Shown piece after piece: positions 26,678-35,035 of a DNA stretch of 41,442 nucleotides; the stretch's first letter is position 1; each line of letters begins with the position of its first letter. The position numbers and the translations under genes are program-made. Below the pieces are notes generated by a model. It was not told the DNA's origin, did not search any database, and saw only the letters and a program-made list of their open reading frames with translations. The stretch covers positions 1 through 41,442 of the forward strand of contig PAAV01000058.1 in assembly GCA_002699485.1 (NCBI GenBank). Direction: 5' to 3'. This DNA is from Chloroflexota bacterium. GTDB lineage: Bacteria; Chloroflexota; Dehalococcoidia; Lucifugimonadales; UBA2962.

Positions 26678-28219
26678 TTGGACGTATTAACAGACAATAC
26701 AGGATTTAACGGCTTGCTGACAGCCGTAGTTTTCTTGCCATTTCTCTTTGCATTGGCAATCCTGATTATTGCAAGGAATGATAATCATGTTAGAGCTATA
26801 GCTGTTTTAGGTGGGTTAGTTGAATTGGTGCTGAGCATCGTTGTATTCATTGCATACCAAAAAGGTGAATCTGGAGTTCAATTAATTGACCGATTTAACA
26901 GCTGGATTCCGATAGATGCATTTAGAGTTGAATACTTCCTAGGCGTAGATGGTTTGAGTGTGCCTATGGTTTTATTAACTGGGTTGTTAGGTTTGGTTGC
27001 AATATTGGCTTCAATGGGAATAACGCATCGCGTCAAACAATATTTCATTTGGATCCTTATCTTGCAGGGAGCTGTCTTTGGAGTTTTTACCGCATTAGAT
27101 TTCATAATGTTCTTTTTGTTCTGGGAGCTTGAATTAATCCCAATGTTTTTCTTAATATCGATCTGGGGGACTGGCAGGAAAGATTACTCAGCGATGAAGT
27201 TTATAATCTTCACTTTCTTGGGAAGTGCTTTTATGTTAGTCGGAATACTGGCTTTATACATATCGGTCGGTACGTTTGATATGACTGCTCTTCCAGCACT
27301 CGTTCAAGGCGGTATAAAACTCATTATCCCTGCAGGCGCTATATTTGGACTACTGTTCGTTGGGTTTGCTGTTAAGCTGCCAGTTTGGCCGTTGCATACT
27401 TGGCTCCCTGATGCGCATACAGATGCGCCAACTGCAGTAAGCGTTTTGTTAGCAGGTGTCTTATTGAAAATGGGTGGATATGGAATGATAAGAGTAACAG
27501 CATCGATTATGCCTGATGTGATGGCTGACATGGCCTGGCTGTTAGTGGCTGCAGGAGTGATAAACGTGTTATATGGAGCTGTAGTGACTGTACGCCAAAC
27601 CGATCTGAAACGACTTGTTGCTTTCAGTTCTATTAGTCACATGGGCTATGTATTAATTGGACTTTCTGCTATCGCCTCAAAAGGAGTTGATGCGGCCGCG
27701 ATTGGCTTAACTGGAGCATCAATGCAGATGTTTACGCATGGCACCATTACTGGTTTAATGTTTCTGACGGTTGGCATGATTTATGACCGTACCCATACAA
27801 GATATATACCAGATTTAGGAGGTTTGTCTAAACGTATTCCGATAATCGGTGTAGCATTTTTGATAGCTGGACTAGCATCATTAGGGTTGCCAGGAACAAG
27901 TGGGTTTGCAGCAGAGATTTTAGTTTTCTTAGGCGCTTTCCCTGTTTGGGCATGGCCTACTGCACTCGCTGTTTTTGGCGTTGTAATCACAGCTGGTTAT
28001 ATTCTGTGGATGGCACAGAGAACTTTATTTGGACACATGGATGATAGATGGGCCAAATTGACCGATGCGAGCAGAGTGGAACTTATTCCTATCGTAATGC
28101 TTGTTGTGGCTATTCTCGTTTTTGGGATATACCCAGCGTTTTTGACAGATTTATTTAAGATGGGTGTAGAGCCTATAGTGGCGGCGGTGAATTCTTCACC
28201 AGAAATTTTAAGCAGGTAA
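26678..28219 (+). CDS. nuoM: NADH-quinone oxidoreductase subunit M
   Basis: 513 residues, pump subunit with about 14 helices. KLPVWPLHTWLPDAHTDAP and RQTDLKRLVAFSSISHMGYV are the proton-channel segments. The start is TTG 26678-26680: a stop codon lies directly upstream in frame, no ATG exists before the first conserved helix, and AGGTGA sits 7 bases upstream, made partly from the nuoL stop codon. Confidence 0.96.
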   Translation: MDVLTDNTGFNGLLTAVVFLPFLFALAILIIARNDNHVRAIAVLGGLVELVLSIVVFIAYQKGESGVQLIDRFNSWIPIDAFRVEYFLGVDGLSVPMVLLTGLLGLVAILASMGITHRVKQYFIWILILQGAVFGVFTALDFIMFFLFWELELIPMFFLISIWGTGRKDYSAMKFIIFTFLGSAFMLVGILALYISVGTFDMTALPALVQGGIKLIIPAGAIFGLLFVGFAVKLPVWPLHTWLPDAHTDAPTAVSVLLAGVLLKMGGYGMIRVTASIMPDVMADMAWLLVAAGVINVLYGAVVTVRQTDLKRLVAFSSISHMGYVLIGLSAIASKGVDAAAIGLTGASMQMFTHGTITGLMFLTVGMIYDRTHTRYIPDLGGLSKRIPIIGVAFLIAGLASLGLPGTSGFAAEILVFLGAFPVWAWPTALAVFGVVITAGYILWMAQRTLFGHMDDRWAKLTDASRVELIPIVMLVVAILVFGIYPAFLTDLFKMGVEPIVAAVNSSPEILSR

Positions 28220-28224
28220 AAACT

Positions 28225-29742
28225 TTGACTTTACATGACATATATTTACTGTCACCGGAAATCAGCTTGACTGGTTTAGCCTTGATTATTGTAGTGCTAG
28301 ATGTCTTTATTAAAAACAGAGTTTTGATTCAATCGACTATTGCATTAGGTCTATTAGTACCGGTGATCCTTTCTGTACTACTTTGGAATGGTGTTGGAAT
28401 ATCAGAAGAATTAAATTCTAACAATCAAGCATTTGGGATTTTCGATACGCTTGTTGTAGATAAGTTCACGCTATTATTCAAGTTTGTATTCTTGGGCATT
28501 CTGTCGATAGTCATGCTTAGCTCTGTAAGTTATGCTCATCGTTTCGAAAAAACAAAAATCGAATACTTTAGCCTGTTAATTTTTGCAACGGTTGGAATGA
28601 TGTTGTTAGCTTCAACTCGTGAGTTAATAACAATTTACATCGCATTAGAACTTACCGCTTTGCCTATGGCCGCATTGATTGCAATTTCAGGTAATAAATT
28701 GTCATCAGAGGCTGGAATTAAATTCTTGATTTTAAGTGCTATTAGCTCTGCTTTGCTACTATACGGCATGGTATGGGTTTACGGACTAACCGGCACTACA
28801 GACGTAGCTGAGATATTTCAGTCTATTGAGAATATAAACCAGCAGAATACAACAGGATCGACGTCAGCTTTCGGTAACTACGGCCTTCTATTGGGCTTAA
28901 TCTTGATTGTGGCCGGCTTTGGTTTCAAGATATCTAGTGTTCCATTTCATATGTGGGTGCCAGACGTATATCAAGGTGCGCCAACACCAATAACAGCTTT
29001 CCTTTCTGTTGCAAGTAAAGCTGCTGGCTTTGCTGTGATCTTACGAGTGTTTTATGGATCATTTTCAAGTGAAATCCTTTCTATTGAATGGAGCATGATA
29101 TTCGCCATTATGGCCGTGTTATCAATGGCGATTGGTAACTTTGTTGCGATTGCACAGAAAAACATGAAGCGCTTACTAGCCTATAGCACCATTGCACATG
29201 CAGGTTACATTATGATGGGCCTCACAGTCGTTTCAAGTAGAATGGACAATTTTACGCTTGACGGTCCGGCTGGTGTGGTTTTTTATTTAATCGGATATGC
29301 CGCAACAAATCTCGCAGCATTTGTCGCTGTAATAGCAATTTCTAATAAGACAGGAAGTGATTCTATAGAGGATTTTGCAGGTATGGGGAAACGGTCACCT
29401 GCGTTAGCAATTTGCCTGGCCATCGCGCTAGTGTCATTAACTGGAATACCTCCCACTGTTGGCTTTATGGCTAAGCTAAATGTGTTCACAAGTGCGTTGA
29501 ATGGCGGTCTATGGTGGTTGGTTCTTGCCGGGACGATAAGCAGTGTGGTTTCTGCCTATTATTATTTTAGGGTTATTAAAGTTATGTATCTTTCTGACCC
29601 ATTGGAAAATGTGCGTATCAAAGCGGATCCTATGACTTCAATAGCCTTAGCTATAACAGTACTTGCTGTTGTTGTATTTGGTTTCTACCCGACGCCTGTA
29701 ATCAAAGCTGCACGAGTTGCTGTAGAATTCTTAATGATCTAA
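28225..29742 (+). CDS. nuoN: NADH-quinone oxidoreductase subunit N
   Basis: 505 residues, pump subunit with about 14 helices. Conserved segments are FKISSVPFHMWVPDVYQGAP, FLSVASKAAGFAV and QKNMKRLLAYSTIAHAGYIM. The start is TTG 28225-28227, five bases after the nuoM stop, with AGGTAA upstream; no in-frame ATG precedes the conserved N-terminus. Last nuo gene here; nuoE, nuoF and nuoG are not in the window. Confidence 0.96.
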   Translation: MTLHDIYLLSPEISLTGLALIIVVLDVFIKNRVLIQSTIALGLLVPVILSVLLWNGVGISEELNSNNQAFGIFDTLVVDKFTLLFKFVFLGILSIVMLSSVSYAHRFEKTKIEYFSLLIFATVGMMLLASTRELITIYIALELTALPMAALIAISGNKLSSEAGIKFLILSAISSALLLYGMVWVYGLTGTTDVAEIFQSIENINQQNTTGSTSAFGNYGLLLGLILIVAGFGFKISSVPFHMWVPDVYQGAPTPITAFLSVASKAAGFAVILRVFYGSFSSEILSIEWSMIFAIMAVLSMAIGNFVAIAQKNMKRLLAYSTIAHAGYIMMGLTVVSSRMDNFTLDGPAGVVFYLIGYAATNLAAFVAVIAISNKTGSDSIEDFAGMGKRSPALAICLAIALVSLTGIPPTVGFMAKLNVFTSALNGGLWWLVLAGTISSVVSAYYYFRVIKVMYLSDPLENVRIKADPMTSIALAITVLAVVVFGFYPTPVIKAARVAVEFLMI

Positions 29743-29755
29743 TTAACTAATTAGA
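29738..29755. repeat. AT-rich palindrome at the nuoN stop codon
   Basis: TCTAATTA (29738-29745) and TAATTAGA (29748-29755) are perfect inverted arms around AC, spanning the nuoN stop. There is no GC-rich stem or T-run, so it is a poor rho-independent terminator; it may be a processing or binding site or simply chance in AT-rich DNA. Confidence 0.25.
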
Positions 29756-29803
29756 GTTATAAATAATAGGATTAGCTAAGAGGTATTATAGGTATAAAGT
29801 AAT

Positions 29804-30664
29804 ATGAAATCCTCAATACAGCAGATTGGATTTGTATATAATGCTCAACTTCCTGAGGCAATTGAACTATGTAATTCTTTAATTAAAGACCTTAAGCTAT
29901 CTGATAGCTCTTGGTCCAGTTCAGCTGAACTTCTAGTTGAAAAGGAAAAGGAATTTAGCCACACCTCATTAATCATTGTTTTAGGAGGAGACGGCACTAT
30001 ATTGAGAACGCTCAGGGTATTAGCGTTTCATAAAATCCCTATGCTCAGCATCAACCTTGGCCGAGTAGGTTTTATGTCAGAATTAGAGGTAAGTTCAGCT
30101 CGCACGGGTATAAAAAAATATATGAATGTCGAGGATTCTGAACACTGGCTAGATGAACGCATGATGATTGACGCAGCTGTTTTTCACGAAAATGATGAAA
30201 AATATGCTGAGACATTCGCGTTAAATGAAATTGTTATTAGCAGGGGGCAAAATGCCCGACTTTTGCATGTGGAAGCAATAGTTGATAATGCTAAGTTAAC
30301 TACATACAGAGCTGACGGAGTATTGGCATCTACAGCCACAGGAAGTACGGGATATGCTATGGCAGCAGGCGGGCCTATTATTACTCCGAGATCTGAGAGT
30401 ATGGTTCTGCTACCTATTGCAGGTCATATGTGCCTCGATACTGGATTAGTCCTTTCTGGAGAGTCAAAGATTAGGTTGAATATATTAAATGATGCGCAGG
30501 CATTTATAAGTGGAGATGGGTTCGCTATAGATGAATCACTACAGCCAGGTGACTATGTTTTGATTAACCAAAGTGCTTGTAAGGCAAGCTTTGTCAGGTT
30601 TGGGTCCAAAGAAGCATTCTACTCTACTTTAACCTCTCGTCTGGGTATTTTAGATAGGTCTTAA
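29804..30664 (+). CDS. nadK: NAD kinase
   Basis: 286 residues of the ATP-NAD kinase family. GGDGT (residues 61-65) is the diagnostic catalytic motif, FALNEIVISRG is the NE motif binding NAD, and STATGSTGYAMAAGGPII is the glycine-rich loop. It phosphorylates NAD to NADP in the cytosol. It lies 61 bases after nuoN on the same strand and overlaps the next gene by one base. Co-expression with complex I is possible but no promoter decides it. Confidence 0.95.
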   Translation: MKSSIQQIGFVYNAQLPEAIELCNSLIKDLKLSDSSWSSSAELLVEKEKEFSHTSLIIVLGGDGTILRTLRVLAFHKIPMLSINLGRVGFMSELEVSSARTGIKKYMNVEDSEHWLDERMMIDAAVFHENDEKYAETFALNEIVISRGQNARLLHVEAIVDNAKLTTYRADGVLASTATGSTGYAMAAGGPIITPRSESMVLLPIAGHMCLDTGLVLSGESKIRLNILNDAQAFISGDGFAIDESLQPGDYVLINQSACKASFVRFGSKEAFYSTLTSRLGILDRS

Positions 30665-31236
30665 TGACTTTGAAAAAATCCAATTCAAAATCACCTGATA
30701 CGGAGTACAAAATCGATTCAAAAACAATCTTTAATGGCCAAATTATTGATGTAAAAGTCGACCTAGTTGTTTTGCCCAATGGTAATCAGGCAACTCGTGA
30801 AATAGTTGCTCACTCTCCTGCAGTTGTAATAGTACCGGTTGACTCGCAAGGTAATTTAATTATGGTTAGTCAGTTCAGGTATGCAGTAGATATGCAGATG
30901 CTGGAATTTCCAGCAGGAGGATTAGATAAAGGTGAAACGCCTGAAGAGTGCGCGCAAAGAGAATTAAGAGAAGAAACAGGATATGGGTCTGCAAATCTTT
31001 TAAGCATAGGTGGTTTTTGGTCAGCTCCAGGGTTCTTAACTGAATATTTGCATGCGTTCTTAGCACTGGATTTATACAAAAGTAAACTTGAACCTGATGA
31101 TGACGAATTGATTACCACATGTGAATTTCCACTAGGTACAGTTAAATCCATGATTGCCAGAGGTGAAATTCAAGATTCTAAAACTATTGCCGCTCTATAT
31201 CTTGCAATGACCAATTATGACTTTTCATCCGTGTAA
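30664..31236 (+). CDS. Nudix hydrolase, ADP-ribose pyrophosphatase-like
   Basis: 190 residues. The complete Nudix box runs from G85 to Y107 with E91, R99, E100, E103 and E104 in place (GGLDKGETPEECAQRE then LREETGYG). FPAGGLDKGE just before it is typical of ADP-ribose/NDP-sugar pyrophosphatases of the NudF type. The start overlaps the NAD kinase stop by one base, so a role in NAD(P)/ADP-ribose turnover fits. Substrate not proven. Confidence 0.9.
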   Translation: MTLKKSNSKSPDTEYKIDSKTIFNGQIIDVKVDLVVLPNGNQATREIVAHSPAVVIVPVDSQGNLIMVSQFRYAVDMQMLEFPAGGLDKGETPEECAQRELREETGYGSANLLSIGGFWSAPGFLTEYLHAFLALDLYKSKLEPDDDELITTCEFPLGTVKSMIARGEIQDSKTIAALYLAMTNYDFSSV

Positions 31237-31275
31237 AAAATTATAATCGTAGATTATTGAAAACCTGGGAATTAT

Positions 31276-31305
31276 TTGCAATAAACACCCCACATGTGAC
31301 AATAT
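31276..31305 (+). promoter_or_regulatory. Possible promoter of the lipoprotein gene
   Basis: TTGCAA (31276-31281) and CAATAT (31300-31305) are 18 bases apart in the 118-base gap after the Nudix gene, about 50 bases before the lipoprotein ATG. Moderate match to a sigma70 consensus, judged by eye. Confidence 0.35.
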
Positions 31306-31354
31306 CAAGAGGATTTCTTAGAAAACAAGAATCTTAATTTCTGCTGGAGTAAAC

Positions 31355-32014
31355 ATGAAGCAAAAATCAATCAGTATTTTTATTGTAAGTGCAATTTTAG
31401 TTTTCGTTTTAATTGCGTGTGGCGATTCTGAATCTGAGGGCACGGTCGTCGAAACAAATGACGCTGAGGCCAATATTACTGAGCAAGCTGTAAACGAGAC
31501 AGCAGAAGAATCTACATCAAGCGTGCATTCGATTGCCGACTCATCCGAAGCTTATTTTGACGAAGAGGGCAATATGATATCGCAAGATGAAGCAGATGAG
31601 GAACCAGAAACACAACCGCAGATTGAGTTTCTGGATATAGTTATTGCTGATGAAGGCCGAACTACTGAAAGACCCTTGTTTACTCCTGTGGCACTTAAAG
31701 TTGGGCAAAAGATTGCAAGTCCTACGTTGCCAGGTGGACTGACAGTGCTTTTTGCTGAAGTATTAGAAGATTCAAGGTGTCCAATTGGATCTGAGTGTCC
31801 TGCTGCAGGTAAAGTAGTAATTCGAACAGAATTGGCATCTAATGTTACTCCATTAGGTGAATTAGTTTTGACTATTGAGGACGGACAGGAAGGACCGACT
31901 ATTAAAAAGGTTAGCCGGTATTCTGCGGTTTTTATTTCACTTGAGCCACATCCCGTTGAAGGAGAAACAATAGACCCTTCGGAATATGTGGCTGTAATTG
32001 CTGTGATTAAATAA
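31355..32014 (+). CDS. Putative lipoprotein with acidic linker and Cys-rich C-terminal domain
   Basis: 219 residues. A signal peptide ends in lipobox LIAC with C22 as the lipidated residue, so the protein should be membrane-anchored on the outer face. Residues 23-90 are a low-complexity linker rich in Glu, Asp, Ser and Thr. The C-terminal domain (about 90-219) is beta-rich and contains LEDSRCPIGSECPAAGKVV, a two-cysteine motif seen in other secreted proteins (RCPxxxxCxxAG), which may form a disulfide. GGAG sits 7 bases before the ATG. Function unknown. Confidence 0.82.
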   Translation: MKQKSISIFIVSAILVFVLIACGDSESEGTVVETNDAEANITEQAVNETAEESTSSVHSIADSSEAYFDEEGNMISQDEADEEPETQPQIEFLDIVIADEGRTTERPLFTPVALKVGQKIASPTLPGGLTVLFAEVLEDSRCPIGSECPAAGKVVIRTELASNVTPLGELVLTIEDGQEGPTIKKVSRYSAVFISLEPHPVEGETIDPSEYVAVIAVIK

Positions 32015-32092
32015 TTTATTAACCGAGCTTAATGTTTCGTGTAAACGGATAAGCAAGCATTAGGGGAATCATTAAAGGTTTTAAGGATCTGA

Positions 32093-32116
32093 ATAATCAT
32101 CTACGGAGATGATTAT
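32093..32116. terminator. Stem-loop between convergent genes, possible bidirectional terminator
   Basis: ATAATCATCT (32093-32102) and AGATGATTAT (32107-32116) are perfectly complementary around loop ACGG, a 10-bp stem. It lies between the 3' ends of the lipoprotein gene (plus) and the 88-residue gene (minus), where a shared terminator would be expected. No clear T-run follows on either strand, so intrinsic termination is uncertain. Confidence 0.4.
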
Positions 32117-32187
32117 GTTGTAATCTTTACAGTAATAGAATAAATATAAGCTGTAATTTTAGGCTTCGCAGGCCAACTGGCTAGGTT

Positions 32188-32454
32188 CTATGCAGCACTT
32201 TTTGGAGAACCTAATAGGTAATATGGAATATGCCATCTCTTAGACTCATATCCCACGAATGGTTTGATTTCCACGACAGCCTTTCGACTTCGGATTTCGA
32301 TTACATTACCCACTGAACCATATCCTGGTCCGCCATCAATCCTGCCTACATAAACAACTTTTTGTCCGGGCAGCACTGTTCTGGGAGATATGTTGTCATA
32401 TCTGACATTAGTTATGCCCGGTAACTGTAACTGGTCTGTATGTTTATTATTCAT
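32188..32454 (-). CDS. Small orphan protein of unknown function
   Basis: 88 residues, no signal peptide or membrane segment. I do not recognise a family. The centre (KVVYVGRIDGGPGYGSVGNVI... ending RKAVVEI) has glycine-flanked short strands like a KOW/SH3-type small barrel, which is only an impression. AGGAA lies 7 bases before the ATG, a proper ribosome-binding site, and a perfect operator-like inverted repeat lies 36 bases upstream (32490-32507). These support a real, regulated gene. Confidence 0.65.
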   Translation of the reverse strand: MNNKHTDQLQLPGITNVRYDNISPRTVLPGQKVVYVGRIDGGPGYGSVGNVIEIRSRKAVVEIKPFVGYESKRWHIPYYLLGSPKSAA

Positions 32455-32489
32455 AACTAAATTCCTGCGGTAATTAGAACAATTTTAGA

Positions 32490-32507
32490 ACAGAACGGAC
32501 GTTCTGT
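32490..32507. promoter_or_regulatory. Operator-like perfect inverted repeat upstream of the 88-residue gene
   Basis: ACAGAACG (32490-32497) and CGTTCTGT (32500-32507) are perfect inverted arms separated by GA. The core reads GAAC-N4-GTTC and fits the Gram-positive LexA core GAACRNRYGTTY, though the outermost consensus C on each side is not matched. It equally resembles a TetR-family operator (AACG-N2-CGTT). It lies between the minus-strand 88-residue gene and the plus-strand SDR gene, closer to the former. The regulator is not encoded in the window. Confidence 0.55.
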
Positions 32508-32673
32508 CAATAAATAAAACAGATGATAATAAATTCTAGCCATAATTAGAGATTATAACTCTGTTGCAAAAAGTTAATATAAATTATTATTTAAACCAAA
32601 TATATGAGCTTATTGTTAGACACAAAATTTTGCCTGCTAGGATATTTCAGTAATAGGGAGGGCTATTATAGTT

Positions 32674-33423
32674 ATGAGGCTTTTAAATGAAGTAGTAATT
32701 GTAACTGGAGCTACTGGAGGTATTGGAGACGCACAAGTTCGTTTATTTGCCAGAGAACGGGCGAAAGTGGTGGTTGCTGATATTAACGAAGATAAAGGCT
32801 TGAAGCTAGCCAATGAAATATCTGGAGGAGGAGGATCGGCTTTATTTGTAAATTTAGACGTGTCTTCGGGATCAGACTGGAATTCATTGGTAGAAATAAC
32901 CTTAGATAGATTTAGTAAAATCGACGTATTAGTTAATAATGCAGGGATTTATAGAACGGAATCCATCCAAGAGGAAAACACCGATGATTGGGATCGAGTA
33001 ATGTCTATAAATTCAAAAGGAGCTTTTCTGGGAACACAGGCCGTGATCAATTCAATGCGGGCAAAAAAGAAGGGCTCTATAATTAATGTTTCTTCAACAA
33101 CAGCATTAGTTGGTAGTTGGAGAGGAGGCGCATACGGAGCGTCAAAAGCGGCATTACTTTCTTTAACGAAACATTCATCGATTCAGAATGCAAAATATGG
33201 TATTAGGATAAATGCTGTTGTTCCTGGCCCTATCGAAACTGAAATGATTTCCAAAAATATTTCTGATCCAGAAGGCAGGGCTTTATCAGAATCACGAATA
33301 TTGTTAGGAAGATTAGGTTCTCCTAGTGAAGTAGCTTACGCGATACTATATTTGGCTTCTGACGACTCACGCTATGTTACTGGAACCGAATTGCTTGTTG
33401 ACGGTGGTTTAACAGCTCAGTAA
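32674..33423 (+). CDS. Short-chain dehydrogenase/reductase
   Basis: 249 residues, classical SDR. Cofactor motif TGATGGIG is at residues 11-18, NNAG at about 88-91, and the catalytic set is S140/S141 (INVSSTTA) with Y154 and K158 (YGASK). D36 after the second strand (VVVADINED) favours NAD(H) over NADP(H). Substrate unknown; many similar enzymes act on secondary alcohols, sugars or fatty acyl compounds. GGAGGG lies upstream of the ATG. Possible promoter elements TTGTTA (32613-32618) and TAGGAT (32638-32643) are weak. Convergent with the cyclase-family gene, with a 2-base gap. Confidence 0.9.
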   Translation: MRLLNEVVIVTGATGGIGDAQVRLFARERAKVVVADINEDKGLKLANEISGGGGSALFVNLDVSSGSDWNSLVEITLDRFSKIDVLVNNAGIYRTESIQEENTDDWDRVMSINSKGAFLGTQAVINSMRAKKKGSIINVSSTTALVGSWRGGAYGASKAALLSLTKHSSIQNAKYGIRINAVVPGPIETEMISKNISDPEGRALSESRILLGRLGSPSEVAYAILYLASDDSRYVTGTELLVDGGLTAQ

Positions 33424-33425
33424 AA

Positions 33426-34379
33426 CTAAAATATTGCAATCGGATTAACTGGACTACCTGTTCCTCCAACAATTCTCAGTGGTCCAATATTTATCATGAA
33501 TTCCCAACGATTTTTTTCTTTGCACGTCTCACTTAGTTCTTCGAGATTTGCGTTATCAATTATCCACATTCCCATTTGCACTAAACCAATTTGGTGGATT
33601 GGGTTGGTTACAGTTTTATATCCACTGGGTATCAAATCATTTGAGGTGTCAGTTCCTAGAACTGATATATCGCGTTCTCTAAATATAGGCAGACATGCGG
33701 CCTGACATGCTGTAGATCCATCATCTGGAGGGCTAAATGGCCCTTCAGTCAATGTTCTTCTTAATTGTCCTGTTCGTATAAAGAGAATATCTCCGGACTT
33801 TATTTCAAATCCACATTGTTTTTCCGCTTCCAGTATGTCTAGTGGCATTACACCTTCATGTCTGTCTAGCCAATCGATACCTTTAATTAACGGAACATCC
33901 ACAAGTATTCCGCGACCTACTATTCCATCTTTAGCTGTATCAACTGAATTTACCGTAGCGCCCTTGTTTGTTGTTACTAGATAAGAAGGTCTGTCATTGT
34001 ACATTTTGCCATTCCAAAAGAAATGAGCAGGCGAATCAATATGGGTGATGTGGTATCCGTGGTAAACCATTGATAAATGTTCTAAGGCAGCTTGGATTTC
34101 AAAGTCAGTATTTTTTTCATGGAACTGCCACCCTTCTCCGCTTTCTAACATTAATCTTTGTGTAGGCCGATATACTTCGGCGTCAATGTTGTTGTCTAGT
34201 GGCCTGGCACAGCTTACAGAAACCCCATCAGTTACTAGTGAGGCAGACTGCTTTATCAATTCAGGTGTTATTAAGTTAAGTGCTCCAATCTGATCATCTT
34301 TGCCCCATCTTTTCCAATTGCTCAATTCGCTCATCCATTTAATTACTTCCTGTTCTGTAGGGATTGAATTAGTACTCAA
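33426..34379 (-). CDS. Cyclase-family metal-dependent hydrolase (kynurenine formamidase-like)
   Basis: 317 residues, PF04199 family. The metal-binding motif normally written HxGTHxDxPxHF appears as HITHIDSPAHFF (H110, H113, D115, H119). Family members hydrolyse N-formylkynurenine, isatin or related amides and lactones; the longer ~310-residue branch, like this one, has mostly unknown substrates. The start is TTG 34379-34377 with GGAG 7 bases upstream (no in-frame ATG at the N-terminus). It is the last gene of the minus-strand run that begins with pxpA. Confidence 0.87.
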   Translation of the reverse strand: MSTNSIPTEQEVIKWMSELSNWKRWGKDDQIGALNLITPELIKQSASLVTDGVSVSCARPLDNNIDAEVYRPTQRLMLESGEGWQFHEKNTDFEIQAALEHLSMVYHGYHITHIDSPAHFFWNGKMYNDRPSYLVTTNKGATVNSVDTAKDGIVGRGILVDVPLIKGIDWLDRHEGVMPLDILEAEKQCGFEIKSGDILFIRTGQLRRTLTEGPFSPPDDGSTACQAACLPIFRERDISVLGTDTSNDLIPSGYKTVTNPIHQIGLVQMGMWIIDNANLEELSETCKEKNRWEFMINIGPLRIVGGTGSPVNPIAIF

Positions 34380-34409
34380 TGGTCACTCCTTTTACTTTAA
34401 TAATACCCA

Positions 34410-35030
34410 TCATTTTCTTGTTCGTTTAAATATAAACACTCGGTAAGCAATTAAGCAAACAATTAATGTTAACAAACAACCTGCAGCTATCCATGTAATT
34501 AATCCCAGGTAATCATTAATAAATTGATTGATTTGTTCCCCAAAAAAGAAGATAAAAATCCCTATTAACATGAACCTGCAGGTTCTGCCGATTAACGATG
34601 CAATCAAAAAGACTTTCCGATCAAAATTTAATACGCCTGCTCCGATTGCAATGAGTTTGTATGGAATAGGGCTGAATGCTGCTATCAGAACTGCCCAAAC
34701 TCCATATCTATCAAATAATTGATCAGCTTTTGTAATCATATTGTCTGAAATCAGACGATTACCTTTAAATGTCATTTGCAGGATCGGTCTTCCAAATTTT
34801 TTGCCAATAAAATGCCCAACTAATGCCCCAGATACTGATGTCAAAATAACTAGGGTTGCAAACCATATTGAATGTTGCGTTTTTAGCAAGCTTATAGCGA
34901 TAAGTAATGCATCCGGAGGGATAGGGTTAAAAATAGATTCTGTAAAAGATGAAATAGCCAGTATTACTAGCGCCCATGGACTGTCAGCAAAACTAAGAAT
35001 CCACTGGGCTAAATCATGTTGCAATTCCAA
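34410..35030 (-). CDS. DedA/SNARE-associated (VTT) family membrane protein
   Basis: 206 residues with about five hydrophobic segments. The conserved region contains SFTESIFNPIPPDALLIAIS near the N-terminus, GHFIGKKFGRPIL in the middle, and FDRYGVWAVLIAAFSPIPYK, typical of the YqaA subgroup of DedA proteins implicated in lipid scrambling/undecaprenyl phosphate recycling. Start TTG 35030-35028, five bases after the pxpC stop, with no obvious ribosome-binding site, so it may depend on translational coupling. Precise function unknown. Confidence 0.85.
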   Translation of the reverse strand: MELQHDLAQWILSFADSPWALVILAISSFTESIFNPIPPDALLIAISLLKTQHSIWFATLVILTSVSGALVGHFIGKKFGRPILQMTFKGNRLISDNMITKADQLFDRYGVWAVLIAAFSPIPYKLIAIGAGVLNFDRKVFLIASLIGRTCRFMLIGIFIFFFGEQINQFINDYLGLITWIAAGCLLTLIVCLIAYRVFIFKRTRK

Positions 35031-35035
35031 TTGGT

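Noticed and set aside
29743-29803. Rho-independent terminator after nuoN
   Set aside because: The only symmetry is an AT-only palindrome without a T-run; it does not meet the usual terminator pattern.
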